From Brevundimonas bullata (GTDB lineage Bacteria; Pseudomonadota; Alphaproteobacteria; Caulobacterales; Caulobacteraceae), in NCBI RefSeq assembly GCF_003350205.1, contig NZ_QLLC01000015.1, positions 1 through 64,000 of the forward strand: 64,000 nucleotides of DNA, written 5' to 3'. This document shows positions 21,868 to 30,651 of the stretch, in pieces; position 1 is the stretch's first letter, and each line of letters opens with the position of its first letter. The notes beneath the pieces are model-generated. The model was not told the DNA's origin. It was given only the letters and a program-made list of their open reading frames with translations, and did no database searches. A program made the translations under genes and the position numbers.

Positions 21868-21992
21868 CCTCCCCACTTTAGTGGGGAGGGGGACCACGAA
21901 GTGGTGGAGGGGGCGGCGCAAACTTCAGCCGTGGAGTCGCCCCCTCCGTCACGTCGCTATCGCGACGCGCCACCTCCCCACTAAAGTGGGGA
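21868..21992. repeat. Head-to-head palindromic intergenic repeat, copy 2
   Basis: Hairpins CCTCCCCAC/GTGGGGAGG at 21868-21889 and 21971-21992 stand at each end, with inner GGACCACGAAGTGGTGGAGG and its inverted partner near 21943-21972. The whole 125-bp segment can fold on itself. It lies between convergent genes and may also end transcription. Confidence 0.75.
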
Positions 21993-22001
21993 GGAAGGAG
22001 G

Positions 22002-22892
22002 CTATCTGTCCCATTCTGGCACATCGCCGTACAGGTCGGCCAGAAACTCGATAAAGGCCCGTACCCGGTTTTCGGCGCGCGCCCGCCCCGCGGTCAGAGC
22101 AAAGACGGCGACGTCCGAGGCGCCCGCATATTGCGGCAGGACGCGGCTCAGCCGCCCGTCGCGCAGTTCCTCACCCACATCCCAGGTCGAGCGCAGGGCG
22201 ATCCCGGCCCCCGCCAGCACCAGCTCGCGCGCCACTTCGGACGAATTGGTCCGCACCCGGCTGCGGGCGCGGAAGGTGACGGGGCCGTCCGGGCCTTCCA
22301 GTCGCCAGGCGGACTGGTTCTCGGCCGCCAGCTGGGCGTGGGCGCGCAGGTCGTCCAGGGTGTGCGGCGCGCCGTGTTCGGCCAGGTAGGCGGGGGCGGC
22401 GCACAGGACGCGGCGGTTGGGAGCCAGTCGGTGCATGGCGGGATCGCCCGCCTCATAGCTGCCGATGCGGACGGCTACGTCCACGTCCTCGGCCATCAGA
22501 TCGACGAAGGCGTCCGTCAGGTTCAGTTCCAGCGTCAGCCGGGGATGGGCGTCGAGGAAGGGCGTCAGCAGGGGCGCCAGCCGCCGCCGTCCGAACGAGG
22601 TCGGGGCCGAGACCCGCAGCATGCCGCGCGCCTGGGTCGTGCGGCGCGACACCAGGCTTTCCAGATCGTCCACCCCGTCGAGGATGCGCACCGCCCGGTC
22701 ATAGACCATGCGCCCGGCCTCGGTGGGGGCCAGCCGGCGCGATGTGCGCTCGATCAGCCGCACGCCCAGCCGGTCCTCCAGCCGCGCCAGTCGGCGCGAG
22801 GCCACGGCGGGCGACAAGTCCAGCCGCCGGGCGGCGGCGGACAGGCTGCCCTCTTCCAGGGCGCGGACGAAGATCTCGTACTCGTCGAGCAT
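22002..22892 (-). CDS. LysR family transcriptional regulator
   Basis: A 296-residue regulator. The N-terminal winged helix ([20 protein letters not shown], then [20 protein letters not shown]) is of the LysR kind, and a LysR substrate-binding domain begins near residue 90 ([20 protein letters not shown]). [19 protein letters not shown] is typical of the CrgA/DsdC-like subgroup. It is transcribed away from malate synthase G, with a strong inverted repeat just upstream of its start, so it probably controls itself and perhaps glcB. Effector unknown. Confidence 0.93.
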   Translation of the reverse strand: MLDEYEIFVRALEEGSLSAAARRLDLSPAVASRRLARLEDRLGVRLIERTSRRLAPTEAGRMVYDRAVRILDGVDDLESLVSRRTTQARGMLRVSAPTSFGRRRLAPLLTPFLDAHPRLTLELNLTDAFVDLMAEDVDVAVRIGSYEAGDPAMHRLAPNRRVLCAAPAYLAEHGAPHTLDDLRAHAQLAAENQSAWRLEGPDGPVTFRARSRVRTNSSEVARELVLAGAGIALRSTWDVGEELRDGRLSRVLPQYAGASDVAVFALTAGRARAENRVRAFIEFLADLYGDVPEWDR

Positions 22893-22902
22893 GGACGCGG
22901 TC

Positions 22903-22929
22903 TTATCATTGCTATTTCGGCAAAGATAA
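22903..22929. promoter_or_regulatory. Candidate LysR operator between the regulator and glcB
   Basis: TTATCATTGC (22903-22912) and GCAAAGATAA (22920-22929) form a 10-bp inverted repeat with one mismatch around a 7-base centre. It contains a T-N11-A core (T22910, A22922), the standard LysR box. It ends 67 bases before glcB and begins 11 bases from the regulator start. Confidence 0.7.
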
Positions 22930-22996
22930 CCGCCCTTCTTCGCCGTGGATAGGGCGGGTGCGGGCGGCTAGGGTCGAGGCTCAAGGAGAACGCGCC

Positions 22997-25150
22997 ATGT
23001 CCACGACCTATGTCCGCCACGGAAGCCTGAACGTCGCCGCTGAACTGGAGGCCTTCGTCCGCGACGAGGCCGCGCCCGGCACGGGCGTCACGCCCGACGC
23101 CTTCTGGGCCGGGTTCGAGGGGCTGGTGGCCGAATATGCGCCGAAGAACCGCGCACTGCTGGCGCGCCGCGACGAACTACAGGCGAAGTTGGACGACTGG
23201 CACCGCGCCCATCCGGGCCAACCGGACCCCGAGGCCTATCAGGCCTTCCTCCGCGAGATCGGCTACATCGAGGCAGAGCGGACCGACGCCCGCGCCGAGA
23301 CCGCCAACGTCGATCCCGAGATTGCTACGATGGCCGGGCCGCAGTTGGTCGTGCCGCTGACCAACGCCCGCTATCTGCTGAACGCCGCCAATGCGCGCTG
23401 GGGCAGCCTGTATGACGCCCTCTATGGCACGGACGCCCTGGGCGAGGCGCCGCAGAGCGGCGGCTATGATGCTGAGCGCGGGGCCAGGGTCATCGCCCGC
23501 GCCCGTGCCGTGCTGGATCAGGCGGCGCCTCTGGCCGAGAGCGCCCACGCCGAGGTGGTGGAGTATCGCGTTGAGGACGGGCGGCTGGTCGTCGTCCTGT
23601 CGGGCGGGCGGATCACGGGTCTGGCCGATCCGGCGGTCTTCGTCGGCTATGCGGGCGAGGCGGCGGCGCCCTCCGGCGTCCTGCTGCGCCACAACGGCCT
23701 GCATCTGGAGATCGTCATCGACCGCGCACACCGCATCGGCCGCACCGATGTGGCGGGCGTCGCGGACGTGATGGTCGAGGCCGCCCTGTCGGTGATCGCC
23801 GACGCCGAGGACAGCGTCGCGGCGGTGGACGCCGAGGACAAGCGGCTGGTCTACGCCAACTGGCTGGGCCTGATGCGCGGCGACCTGTCGGCGGGCTTCG
23901 TCAAGGACGGCCAGACGATGCAGCGGCGCATGAACGGCGACCGTTCCTATACGGCGCCGAACGGGACGGCCTTCGCCCTGAAGGGGCGCAGCCTGCTGAT
24001 GGTCCGCAACGTCGGCCTGCACCTGACGACCGAAGCGGTGCTGGACGGGGAGGGGCGCGAGACGCCCGAGAGCCTGCTGGACATCGCCATGACCGGCCTG
24101 ATCGGCCTGCACGACCTGAAGCGCCCGGCGGCTCAGCGCAACAGCCCGGCCGGCTCGATCTACGTGGTGCGGCCCAAGATGCATGGCTCGGAGGAGGTCG
24201 CCTTCGCCGACGCCGTCTTCGGCGCGGTCGAGGCCATGGTCGGTCTGCCGCCACTGACGATCAAGATGGGCATCATGGACGAGGAGCGACGCACCAGCGT
24301 CAACCTGGCCAACTGCATCGCGGCGACCAGGGGGCGGGTGGCCTTCATCAACACAGGCTTCCTGGACCGCACCGGCGACGAGATCCATTCGGTGATGGAA
24401 GGCGGGCCGGTGGTTCGCAAGGAGGCCGTGCGCAACACCGGCTGGATCAAGGCCTATGAGGACCGCAACGTCGATATCGGCCTGAAGGCGGGGCTGTCCG
24501 GTCGGGCCCAGATCGGCAAGGGCATGTGGGCCGCGCCCGACCGCATGGGCGAGATGCTGGCGACCAAGGCGGGCCATCCGCGCGCCGGGGCCTCGACCGC
24601 CTGGGTTCCGTCGCCGACGGCGGCGACGCTGCACGCCCTGCATTATCATGAGGTCGACGTCTGGAGACGCCAGGCCGAGATCGCCCAGCGTCCCGCCACG
24701 GGACTGACGCCGCTGCTGACCCCGCCGTTCGCGACGCAGACGCCCTCGGCCGAGGATATCCGCCAGGAACTGGACAACAATGCTCAGGGCATCCTCGGCT
24801 ATGTCGTGCGCTGGATCGACCAGGGCGTCGGCTGCTCCAAGGTGCCGGACATCCACGACGTCGGCCTGATGGAGGACCGGGCCACGCTGCGCATCTCCAG
24901 CCAGCATCTGGCCAACTGGCTGCGCCACGGCGTGGTCACGGAGGGCGAGGTGAGGGCGGCCCTGGAGCGGATGGCTGTGGTGGTGGACCGTCAGAACGCG
25001 GGCGACGCCGCCTATCGCCCTCTGGCGCCGGCCTTTGACGGTGCGGCCTGGAGCGCCGCCTGCGATCTGGTGTTCAAGGGGCGCGAGCAGCCCAACGGCT
25101 ATACCGAACACCTGCTGACCGTCTGGAGGCGTCGCGCCAAGGCGGGTTGA
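22997..25150 (+). CDS. glcB: Malate synthase G
   Basis: A 717-residue enzyme that condenses glyoxylate with acetyl-CoA to malate (glyoxylate shunt, glycolate use), close to the 723 residues of E. coli GlcB. Motifs include [59 protein letters not shown], and a C-terminal [18 protein letters not shown]. An AAGGAG lies at 22984-22989; the open frame upstream overlaps the LysR gene and is rejected as start. No isocitrate lyase is visible in this window. Regulation by the divergent LysR protein is likely but unproven. Confidence 0.96.
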   Translation: MSTTYVRHGSLNVAAELEAFVRDEAAPGTGVTPDAFWAGFEGLVAEYAPKNRALLARRDELQAKLDDWHRAHPGQPDPEAYQAFLREIGYIEAERTDARAETANVDPEIATMAGPQLVVPLTNARYLLNAANARWGSLYDALYGTDALGEAPQSGGYDAERGARVIARARAVLDQAAPLAESAHAEVVEYRVEDGRLVVVLSGGRITGLADPAVFVGYAGEAAAPSGVLLRHNGLHLEIVIDRAHRIGRTDVAGVADVMVEAALSVIADAEDSVAAVDAEDKRLVYANWLGLMRGDLSAGFVKDGQTMQRRMNGDRSYTAPNGTAFALKGRSLLMVRNVGLHLTTEAVLDGEGRETPESLLDIAMTGLIGLHDLKRPAAQRNSPAGSIYVVRPKMHGSEEVAFADAVFGAVEAMVGLPPLTIKMGIMDEERRTSVNLANCIAATRGRVAFINTGFLDRTGDEIHSVMEGGPVVRKEAVRNTGWIKAYEDRNVDIGLKAGLSGRAQIGKGMWAAPDRMGEMLATKAGHPRAGASTAWVPSPTAATLHALHYHEVDVWRRQAEIAQRPATGLTPLLTPPFATQTPSAEDIRQELDNNAQGILGYVVRWIDQGVGCSKVPDIHDVGLMEDRATLRISSQHLANWLRHGVVTEGEVRAALERMAVVVDRQNAGDAAYRPLAPAFDGAAWSAACDLVFKGREQPNGYTEHLLTVWRRRAKAG

Positions 25151-25193
25151 AACGGCGCGGCATACCGCCGCTGTCCCAAAATGAAGCGAAAGC

Positions 25194-25222
25194 TTGTCAA
25201 AGCTTAACGACGCTCGTAGAAC
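25194..25222 (+). promoter_or_regulatory. Candidate housekeeping promoter of the pilus cluster
   Basis: TTGTCA at 25194-25199 and TAGAAC at 25217-25222 are 17 bases apart. The -10 agrees with the Caulobacter -10 TANAWC core. Two AAAGCTT repeats (25189, 25199) lie exactly one helical turn apart over the -35. The predicted transcription start is near 25229. Confidence 0.5.
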
Positions 25223-25230
25223 CGCGTGCG

Positions 25231-25245
25231 TTAACGTTTCATTAA
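25231..25245 (+). promoter_or_regulatory. Full-consensus CtrA box in front of the pilus cluster
   Basis: TTAA-CGTTTCA-TTAA is an exact TTAA-N7-TTAA CtrA site, 139 bases before the first gene. It abuts a 15-bp palindrome, CCCTTGCGGCAAGGG (25246-25260). If the promoter at 25194-25222 is real, the box lies at the transcription start, a position that suggests repression by CtrA. Confidence 0.7.
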
Positions 25246-25383
25246 CCCTTGCGGCAAGGGGCTGACGCCGCACCTGCTTAGGGGGTGTGCCATTTTGGGA
25301 TGGCACGTCTCTTGGAACGCTGACCAACGAACCCCCTCCTGGTGGCGGGGGGCGCCGCAATCTGCGGCTTGGGGAGGCGAACA

Positions 25384-25971
25384 GTGGGCTTGTTTCTGAC
25401 CACTTCCGAAGGGAAGCGCGCGACAGTGCGGTCGATGGCGCAAGCGGCCGGCCTGATGGCTCTGGTGCTGGCGGCGACGGCTTCGACGGCTTCGGCCGAA
25501 TCTGCGGGCAGCAACGACGCGGCCACCAGCCTGGACGTCATCGTCAAGGGCAAGATCACCGCCAGCTGCCGTCTGTCGGGCGGCGGCGACATCAACTTCG
25601 GCGAACTGACCGGCGGCCAGCAGGTCGAGGCTGACTTCGGTCTGGCCTGCAACGTCCCCTTCGACATCAGCTTCCAGTCGCAAAGCGGCGGCCTGGCGCA
25701 CGTCGACAAGCCGCGCGGCGAGGGGCAGTTTTCGGGTCGGCTGGGCTACACCCTGAACGTCGCCATCCCGACCATCAGTCCTCAGGCGGCGACGCTGGGC
25801 GGAACCTTCGCCAGCGAAAACCTGATCGCCAAGAAGACGCTGAGCAGCGGCGAGGGCATCGCCAAGGGCGGCGGGCGCATCCAGATTCTCACCGGTCGGC
25901 CTGAGGGCGCTGGCCTTTTGGCGGGTGAGTATTCTGAAGTTCTGAGCGTCACATTGGCGCCGCGCGTTTAG
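25384..25971 (+). CDS. Spore coat U (SCPU) domain pilus subunit
   Basis: A secreted protein of about 195 residues. A signal peptide (MAQAAGLMALVLAATASTAS) precedes the mature part. Two cysteines (ITASCRLSG and GLACNVPF) fit the single disulfide of SCPU-type pilins, and the C-terminus (LAGEYSEVLSVTLAPRV) is the usual last strand. I chose the GTG at 25384 because GGGGAGG stands 6 bases before it; the ATG at 25435 is the alternative. Lies ahead of a candidate major pilin, chaperone, usher and tip gene, so it is probably a minor or adaptor subunit. Confidence 0.8.
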   Translation: MGLFLTTSEGKRATVRSMAQAAGLMALVLAATASTASAESAGSNDAATSLDVIVKGKITASCRLSGGGDINFGELTGGQQVEADFGLACNVPFDISFQSQSGGLAHVDKPRGEGQFSGRLGYTLNVAIPTISPQAATLGGTFASENLIAKKTLSSGEGIAKGGGRIQILTGRPEGAGLLAGEYSEVLSVTLAPRV

Positions 25972-26019
25972 TAATTGAAGTATCTATTCACTAATTTTCG
26001 TTACAATTTGCATAATGAA

Positions 26020-26048
26020 AGCGATCATCCAAGTTCTGGGTGGTCGCT
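26020..26048 (+). terminator. Possible terminator/attenuator after the first pilus subunit
   Basis: An 11-bp stem with two G-U pairs (26020-26030 with 26038-26048, loop AAGTTCT). The 256-base gap 25972-26227 is strikingly AT-rich for this genome and contains no gene. No clear T run follows the stem. Confidence 0.4.
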
Positions 26049-26127
26049 ATTTGCGTATAAATGAGAACTTATATTTCTCGCCTACGAGTTGAATTGAGAT
26101 AATCATGCCTAACGGCGGTCTTTTTTG

Positions 26128-26157
26128 TTGACTTGTATTTTTACAGTTTGTTATGTT
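26128..26157 (+). promoter_or_regulatory. Candidate promoter of the major pilin gene
   Basis: TTGACT (26128-26133) and TATGTT (26152-26157) are 18 bases apart, preceded by a T-rich tract. The predicted start leaves a leader of about 65 bases before the pilin ATG. It would let the pilin be made in excess of the rest of the cluster. Confidence 0.5.
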
Positions 26158-26227
26158 GTTTGCAGATCGGGGGAGCTTGTTCATCTCGGTCGACAAGTTT
26201 CGTCAGAACCTCACCTGGAGAATTCCT

Positions 26228-27022
26228 ATGAAAATCGCTTCGATTCTGGCCGGCGTCGCCGTCGCCGCCCTGACCGCCTCGGCCGCTTCGACTGCCTCGG
26301 CCCAAGCCGTGCAGGTCATCGATAAGGGTCAGTGGACCAACAACTTCAACGTGTTTGGCCTGGTTGTTCCCGGCCTAACCCGCAATGTGCCGGGCGTCCT
26401 GGGTGGCACCAGCGGCGACAATATCGCTCGCTCACTTAACGGCGGCGCTCAGCAGTCGGCTTGGCACGCCATCGGCCTCGCGGCCGGCGACACCGAGACG
26501 GCAAGCCTCTCTGACGGCGCGACCTTCAGCCTGAAGGGCGCTGTTTCGAAGGACTGCGCCTATTACTCGGGCGACAACAGCACCGAGTCTTTCGACTTCG
26601 GCACCCTGGGCATCTATGCTGGCGACAACACCGGCCCGAACGCCGCCTTCACCATGGTCGCTCCGGCGGTCCTGACGATCCAGACCAACCTGGCTGGCTG
26701 CAACACCAATAACACCGTCACGCTGAGCCGCGCGGTGGCCGACATGACCAGCGACTCGACCTCGGGCTTCGACAACAACGTCTTCACCAACAAGCTGCCC
26801 TACTCGGTGACCGCTTCGTATCAGGGCGCTTCGCAGGTGGCTGGCGGCGGCGCCGCCGTCGGCCGCACCCTGACCATGGCTGCAGGCGATCTGAACGAGG
26901 CCGAAAGCAACGGCGCCTGGAAGTCGCCGATGAACCTGACGGTTCTGGTTCCGACGCCGTCGCAAGCTCTGCTGGCCGGCAACTACACGAGCTCCTTCTC
27001 GGTGCTCATCGCTGCTCAGTAA
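26228..27022 (+). CDS. Candidate major pilin of the chaperone-usher cluster
   Basis: A 264-residue secreted protein with signal peptide MKIASILAGVAVAALTASAA ending near ASAQA. The mature part is rich in Gly, Asn, Thr and Ser, has two cysteines (VSKDCAYY and LAGCNTNN) fit for one disulfide, and ends in LLAGNYTSSFSVLIAAQ, a strand like that of SCPU-type subunits. I do not recognise a closer family. It has its own AT-rich promoter region, a good GGAG, and a strong terminator right after it, as expected for an abundant structural subunit. Confidence 0.75.
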   Translation: MKIASILAGVAVAALTASAASTASAQAVQVIDKGQWTNNFNVFGLVVPGLTRNVPGVLGGTSGDNIARSLNGGAQQSAWHAIGLAAGDTETASLSDGATFSLKGAVSKDCAYYSGDNSTESFDFGTLGIYAGDNTGPNAAFTMVAPAVLTIQTNLAGCNTNNTVTLSRAVADMTSDSTSGFDNNVFTNKLPYSVTASYQGASQVAGGGAAVGRTLTMAAGDLNEAESNGAWKSPMNLTVLVPTPSQALLAGNYTSSFSVLIAAQ

Positions 27023-27045
27023 GCAGCCTTAAGACGCAAGACGTC

Positions 27046-27073
27046 GGGGAGGGCGTTCCGCCCTCCCCGTTTT
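27046..27073 (+). terminator. Strong terminator after the major pilin gene
   Basis: GGGGAGGGCG (27046-27055) pairs perfectly with CGCCCTCCCC (27059-27068) around a 3-base loop and is followed by GTTTT. Partial read-through would set a high pilin to usher ratio. Confidence 0.9.
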
Positions 27074-27197
27074 CGTTTCAGTGACCATTGCTCGTTAAGT
27101 TGAGCGCCGCGCGCAATGGGCGTTGCTGCGGCGGGTCTGGCCTGCACAGAGTTCTTGAGACGGCGGTCTGTGGACAGCCTCGGGGGAGTAAAGATTG

Positions 27198-28046
27198 ATG
27201 CTTCGATCTGATTTTCGCTTCATGCGCGGCAGCCGCCTGGCCGCCCTGGTCGGTGGGATTATTGCGGGCCTGCTGGTCATGTCAGCCGCCTGGGCTATGC
27301 GCGTCTCGCCCATGGTGTCGGAACTGACCACGACGGGCGCCGGATCGGCCGCCCGGATCGAGGTCGGCAATGTCGGCGCGGCGGCTCTGCCGTTTGAAAC
27401 CCTTATTACGCGAATGGAAGTCGACGCCGATGGCAATATCGTCGAGACGCCGGCTGACGAGGATTTCCTGGTCTTCCCGCCGCAGGGCCTGGTGCCGGTC
27501 GGCGGCCGCCAGGTCGTGCGTGTGCAGTGGGTCGGCGAACCAACCATCGAATCCTCGAGCGCCTACTACCTGTGGGTGAAGCAGCTGCCTGTGCAGGTCG
27601 ATCCGACCACGCCCGACAGCGGCGGTTCGCTCTCGGTTCAGGTTCTCTATACGATGAAAGCGCTGATCGTGGTGGCCCCGCCTGGTGCTCAGCCCAAGGT
27701 CGAAGTTTTGTCTGCTGTGCCGGCCATGGTCACCCCGCCGGCGCCCGAGGTCGATCCCAGCCTCAGCGGCGGTGAAGCTTCGTCGCCGTCCCCTGCGCAG
27801 CCCGGCGTCGAGATCGTGGTCGCCAATACCGGCAAGCGCTACGCGCTGATGAGCGGCGCGACCTGGATCATGGAGGGGACGGACAAGGCTGGACAGCCCT
27901 TCCGTCGTGAATTCACTGGCGATGAAATCTCGCAGATAGTCGGCGTCGGCTACCTGGCTCCCCTGGGCGGCAAGCGGACGTTCAAGGTGCCGACCGGTGT
28001 CGAGCTGGATCCGGCCAAGCCGGTGAGCGTGCGATTCGCACGATGA
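27198..28046 (+). CDS. Periplasmic pilus assembly chaperone (PapD/CsuC-like)
   Basis: A 282-residue chaperone with a signal peptide (LVGGIIAGLLVMSAAWA). The Ig-like N-terminal domain begins MRVSPMVSELTTTGAG; the second domain ends PVSVRFAR. SSAYYLWVKQLPVQ resembles the subunit-binding region of archaic chaperones. A Pro/Ser-rich stretch (about residues 180-200) joins the domains, longer than usual. The ATG at 27198 is preferred over a TTG at 27195; GGGGGAG lies upstream. Overlaps the usher gene by ATGA. Confidence 0.88.
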   Translation: MLRSDFRFMRGSRLAALVGGIIAGLLVMSAAWAMRVSPMVSELTTTGAGSAARIEVGNVGAAALPFETLITRMEVDADGNIVETPADEDFLVFPPQGLVPVGGRQVVRVQWVGEPTIESSSAYYLWVKQLPVQVDPTTPDSGGSLSVQVLYTMKALIVVAPPGAQPKVEVLSAVPAMVTPPAPEVDPSLSGGEASSPSPAQPGVEIVVANTGKRYALMSGATWIMEGTDKAGQPFRREFTGDEISQIVGVGYLAPLGGKRTFKVPTGVELDPAKPVSVRFAR

Positions 28047-30634
28047 CGACGGCCGGAAGAAAGGCGTTGCGGGGCGCAGCCTCAAAGCTCGTGCTGGCGA
28101 CCGCAGTCATGGCGACGCCTAGCGGTTGGGCGCAGGCCCAGGTCGTGGGCTTGATGCAGGCTGCCTCCCAGGTGGCAGAGCAAGCGTCGGAGGCCGTGGC
28201 CCCGGCGCCGAGCGCGCCAGCTGCTGCTGCGCCGCAGACGCGCCCCAACATCAATCCCTACGACCGCGACATCGCCATGACGGTGCCGCTGAACTTCAAC
28301 CAGCGTGTGCTGGGCGAAATGCCGGTGCTGCTGACGCGCGACGACCGCTTCATCGTCGAGAGCGCCGGGTTCCGGGCGCTGATCGACCCGCTGCTGACGC
28401 CCGAGGCGCAGGCGGAGTTGAAGACGCAGCTGGAAGGCGTGGAGTCCTTCGCCCCGGAGGAGATCAACGCCACCGGCATTTCGCTGGACTATGACCCGGA
28501 TCAGCTGGCGGTTCTGGTGCTGCGCATCGACCCGACCAAGCGCTCGGTCGAATCCCTCTTCCAAGGCGGTCGGCCCGAGGAGCCAGGCGAGGCGGCGGAA
28601 AACTTCAGCGCCTATCTGAACACCAACCTGGCCGTTTCGCGACGTCAGTCGACCAGCGACGTGACCTCGCCCAGCGTCTTCCTGAACGGCGCCGTCCGCT
28701 ACAAGGGCGTGGTGCTGGAGGCTGATGTTCAAGGACGCGAAGATCAATCTTCGGGCGATTACGAGATCGAGCGCCGCTACGCTCGCTTCGTTTTTGATCA
28801 ACCCGCTGAGTACCGTCGCTGGTTTCTGGGCGATCTGAACGTCGAGACACGCGGTCGTCAGGGCTTCGCCGAAATGGGCGGCGTTGGCGTGACGCGCCAG
28901 ACGCAACGCTTCAATAGCTTCCGCAACAACGGCTTGTCTGGCGGTCGCCAGCTCGTGCTGCAGGAATCCTCGACCGTGCGCGTGTTGCGCAATGGCGTCT
29001 TCGTGCGTGAGTTCAAGCTGGACCCAGGCCAGTACGACCTGTCCAATCTGCCGCTCCAAACAGGCTCGAATGACGTCCAGTTGGAAATCCAGAACGAGTC
29101 AGGTCGCCGCGAGACGGTGTCCTACAGCGCATATCTCGACTCGATCGATCTGGAACCCGGCGACTACGAATACGGCGCCTATCTAGGCGTCACCAACTCG
29201 GGGAGCTTCGGCTCGCCCGACTATTCCGACGGCTCGCTGGCCTTCAGCGGATTCTGGCGTAAGGCGTTCCTGAACAAGCCAGCCGTCGGCTTGGGCTTGC
29301 AGGCGTCTGAAGACGTTCAGAACGTCACCGGCCAGACCCAGTTCATTCTGCGTAACGGTGCGCGTCTGCAACTGAACGCCTCTGCCAGCAACGCTGACAG
29401 GGGGGCAGGCTACGCTTATGCCTTCAGCTACGATCATTTCGTCGATCTGGGCGGTACCTACGACAGTTGGACGGTCGTGGCCGACTATACGTCTGAGGAC
29501 TACGCCACCCTGGGCAATGCGTTCGGAGACAACTCGACGTCCTGGGCGCTCACCGGCGCCTATTCGCACCAGTTTTCCGATGCCTGGAATGCAACGGCTA
29601 GCGCTTCCTACCGGCTGGGGCGCGGGACCATCGACGACTCCTATTCGCTGAGTGCTGTCAGCTCCTATCGCTTCGCTCCGGAGTGGAGTGTTCAGGTTGG
29701 TGCCGAATGGGTCGACTATGGCGGTAACTTCGGCGCAGGCGGCGCCAATGGGGTCGGCGCCACAGTCGCCTTGGTCTGGCAGCCACGCTACGATCGTCGT
29801 GGCGAGGCTCGATACAGTTCGGCGCGCAATAGCGGCAGCCTGCGCTTCCAGCAGTCACCTGAGAACCGTGTCGGTTCCTTCGGCTATTCGGTGGCTTCGA
29901 CCTATGACGACGGTCCTGGCACGCTCAGCGGGCAGCTCGACTATATCGCCAACCGCTTCGACGCCAGCCTGACGCACTCGGCCTTCGGCCAGAGCTTCAG
30001 CAACATCACCGACGAACAGGTGACGTCGCTGCGCATCGGCACCTCGATCTCGACGGCGGGCGGCAAGGTCGCCATCGGGCGCAACATCTACGACAGCTTC
30101 GCCATTCTTTATCCGCACCAGTCGCTGGAGGATAAGCCGGTGATCGTCGGCGAGTCGTTCGAGCGCGGGAACTACACCTCGCGCAGCGGCGCCCTGGGGC
30201 CGGCGGTGTCCAACACCCTGACCTCCTATGTCGATCAGTCGGTGCGCTATGACGTGCTGGGCGTGCCGCCGGGCTACGACATCGGCGAAGGCGTGCGGCG
30301 CGTGCGGCCGGGCTACAAGAGCGGCTACGCCATCCAGGTCGGCAGCGACGCCTTCGTCTCGGCCCTGGGCCGGATGGTCGGCAACGCCGGCAAGCCTGCG
30401 GCGTTGATCTCGGGTCGCGTACGTTTGCTTGATGACCCCACGGCCGACCCGGAGCTGTTCTTCACCAACTCGGTCGGGCGGTTCGCCATCCAGAAGCTGA
30501 TTCCGGGCAAGACCTATCGGGTCGAGCTCTTCACTTCGCCCGCCACCGGGTTCGAATTCACGGTTCCAGCCGACAACGAAGGCCTGCTGGATCTCAAGAC
30601 TGTCGCCGTGTCGGTCGACATCACCGACCAATGA
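28043..30634 (+). CDS. Outer-membrane usher of the chaperone-usher pilus
   Basis: An 863-residue usher that threads pilins through the outer membrane. After an export signal (about residues 1-35) comes an N-terminal domain with the phrase FNQRVLGEMPVLLT. A plug/early barrel region contains SSTVRVLRNGVFVREFKLDP then GQYDLSNLPLQTGSNDVQLE, a hallmark of ushers. Alternating barrel strands fill residues 390-680. Near the C-terminus are VPPGYDIGEG and a carboxy domain (LISGRVRLLDD, FFTNSVGRFAIQKLIPG). Overlaps both neighbours by or near ATGA. Confidence 0.92.
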   Translation: MTTAGRKALRGAASKLVLATAVMATPSGWAQAQVVGLMQAASQVAEQASEAVAPAPSAPAAAAPQTRPNINPYDRDIAMTVPLNFNQRVLGEMPVLLTRDDRFIVESAGFRALIDPLLTPEAQAELKTQLEGVESFAPEEINATGISLDYDPDQLAVLVLRIDPTKRSVESLFQGGRPEEPGEAAENFSAYLNTNLAVSRRQSTSDVTSPSVFLNGAVRYKGVVLEADVQGREDQSSGDYEIERRYARFVFDQPAEYRRWFLGDLNVETRGRQGFAEMGGVGVTRQTQRFNSFRNNGLSGGRQLVLQESSTVRVLRNGVFVREFKLDPGQYDLSNLPLQTGSNDVQLEIQNESGRRETVSYSAYLDSIDLEPGDYEYGAYLGVTNSGSFGSPDYSDGSLAFSGFWRKAFLNKPAVGLGLQASEDVQNVTGQTQFILRNGARLQLNASASNADRGAGYAYAFSYDHFVDLGGTYDSWTVVADYTSEDYATLGNAFGDNSTSWALTGAYSHQFSDAWNATASASYRLGRGTIDDSYSLSAVSSYRFAPEWSVQVGAEWVDYGGNFGAGGANGVGATVALVWQPRYDRRGEARYSSARNSGSLRFQQSPENRVGSFGYSVASTYDDGPGTLSGQLDYIANRFDASLTHSAFGQSFSNITDEQVTSLRIGTSISTAGGKVAIGRNIYDSFAILYPHQSLEDKPVIVGESFERGNYTSRSGALGPAVSNTLTSYVDQSVRYDVLGVPPGYDIGEGVRRVRPGYKSGYAIQVGSDAFVSALGRMVGNAGKPAALISGRVRLLDDPTADPELFFTNSVGRFAIQKLIPGKTYRVELFTSPATGFEFTVPADNEGLLDLKTVAVSVDITDQ

Positions 30635-30651
30635 ACGGAAGGAAGACGATC

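Noticed and set aside
23177..25360. A 727-codon antisense frame opposite glcB
   Set aside because: Shadow of malate synthase; no signal, motif or ribosome site.
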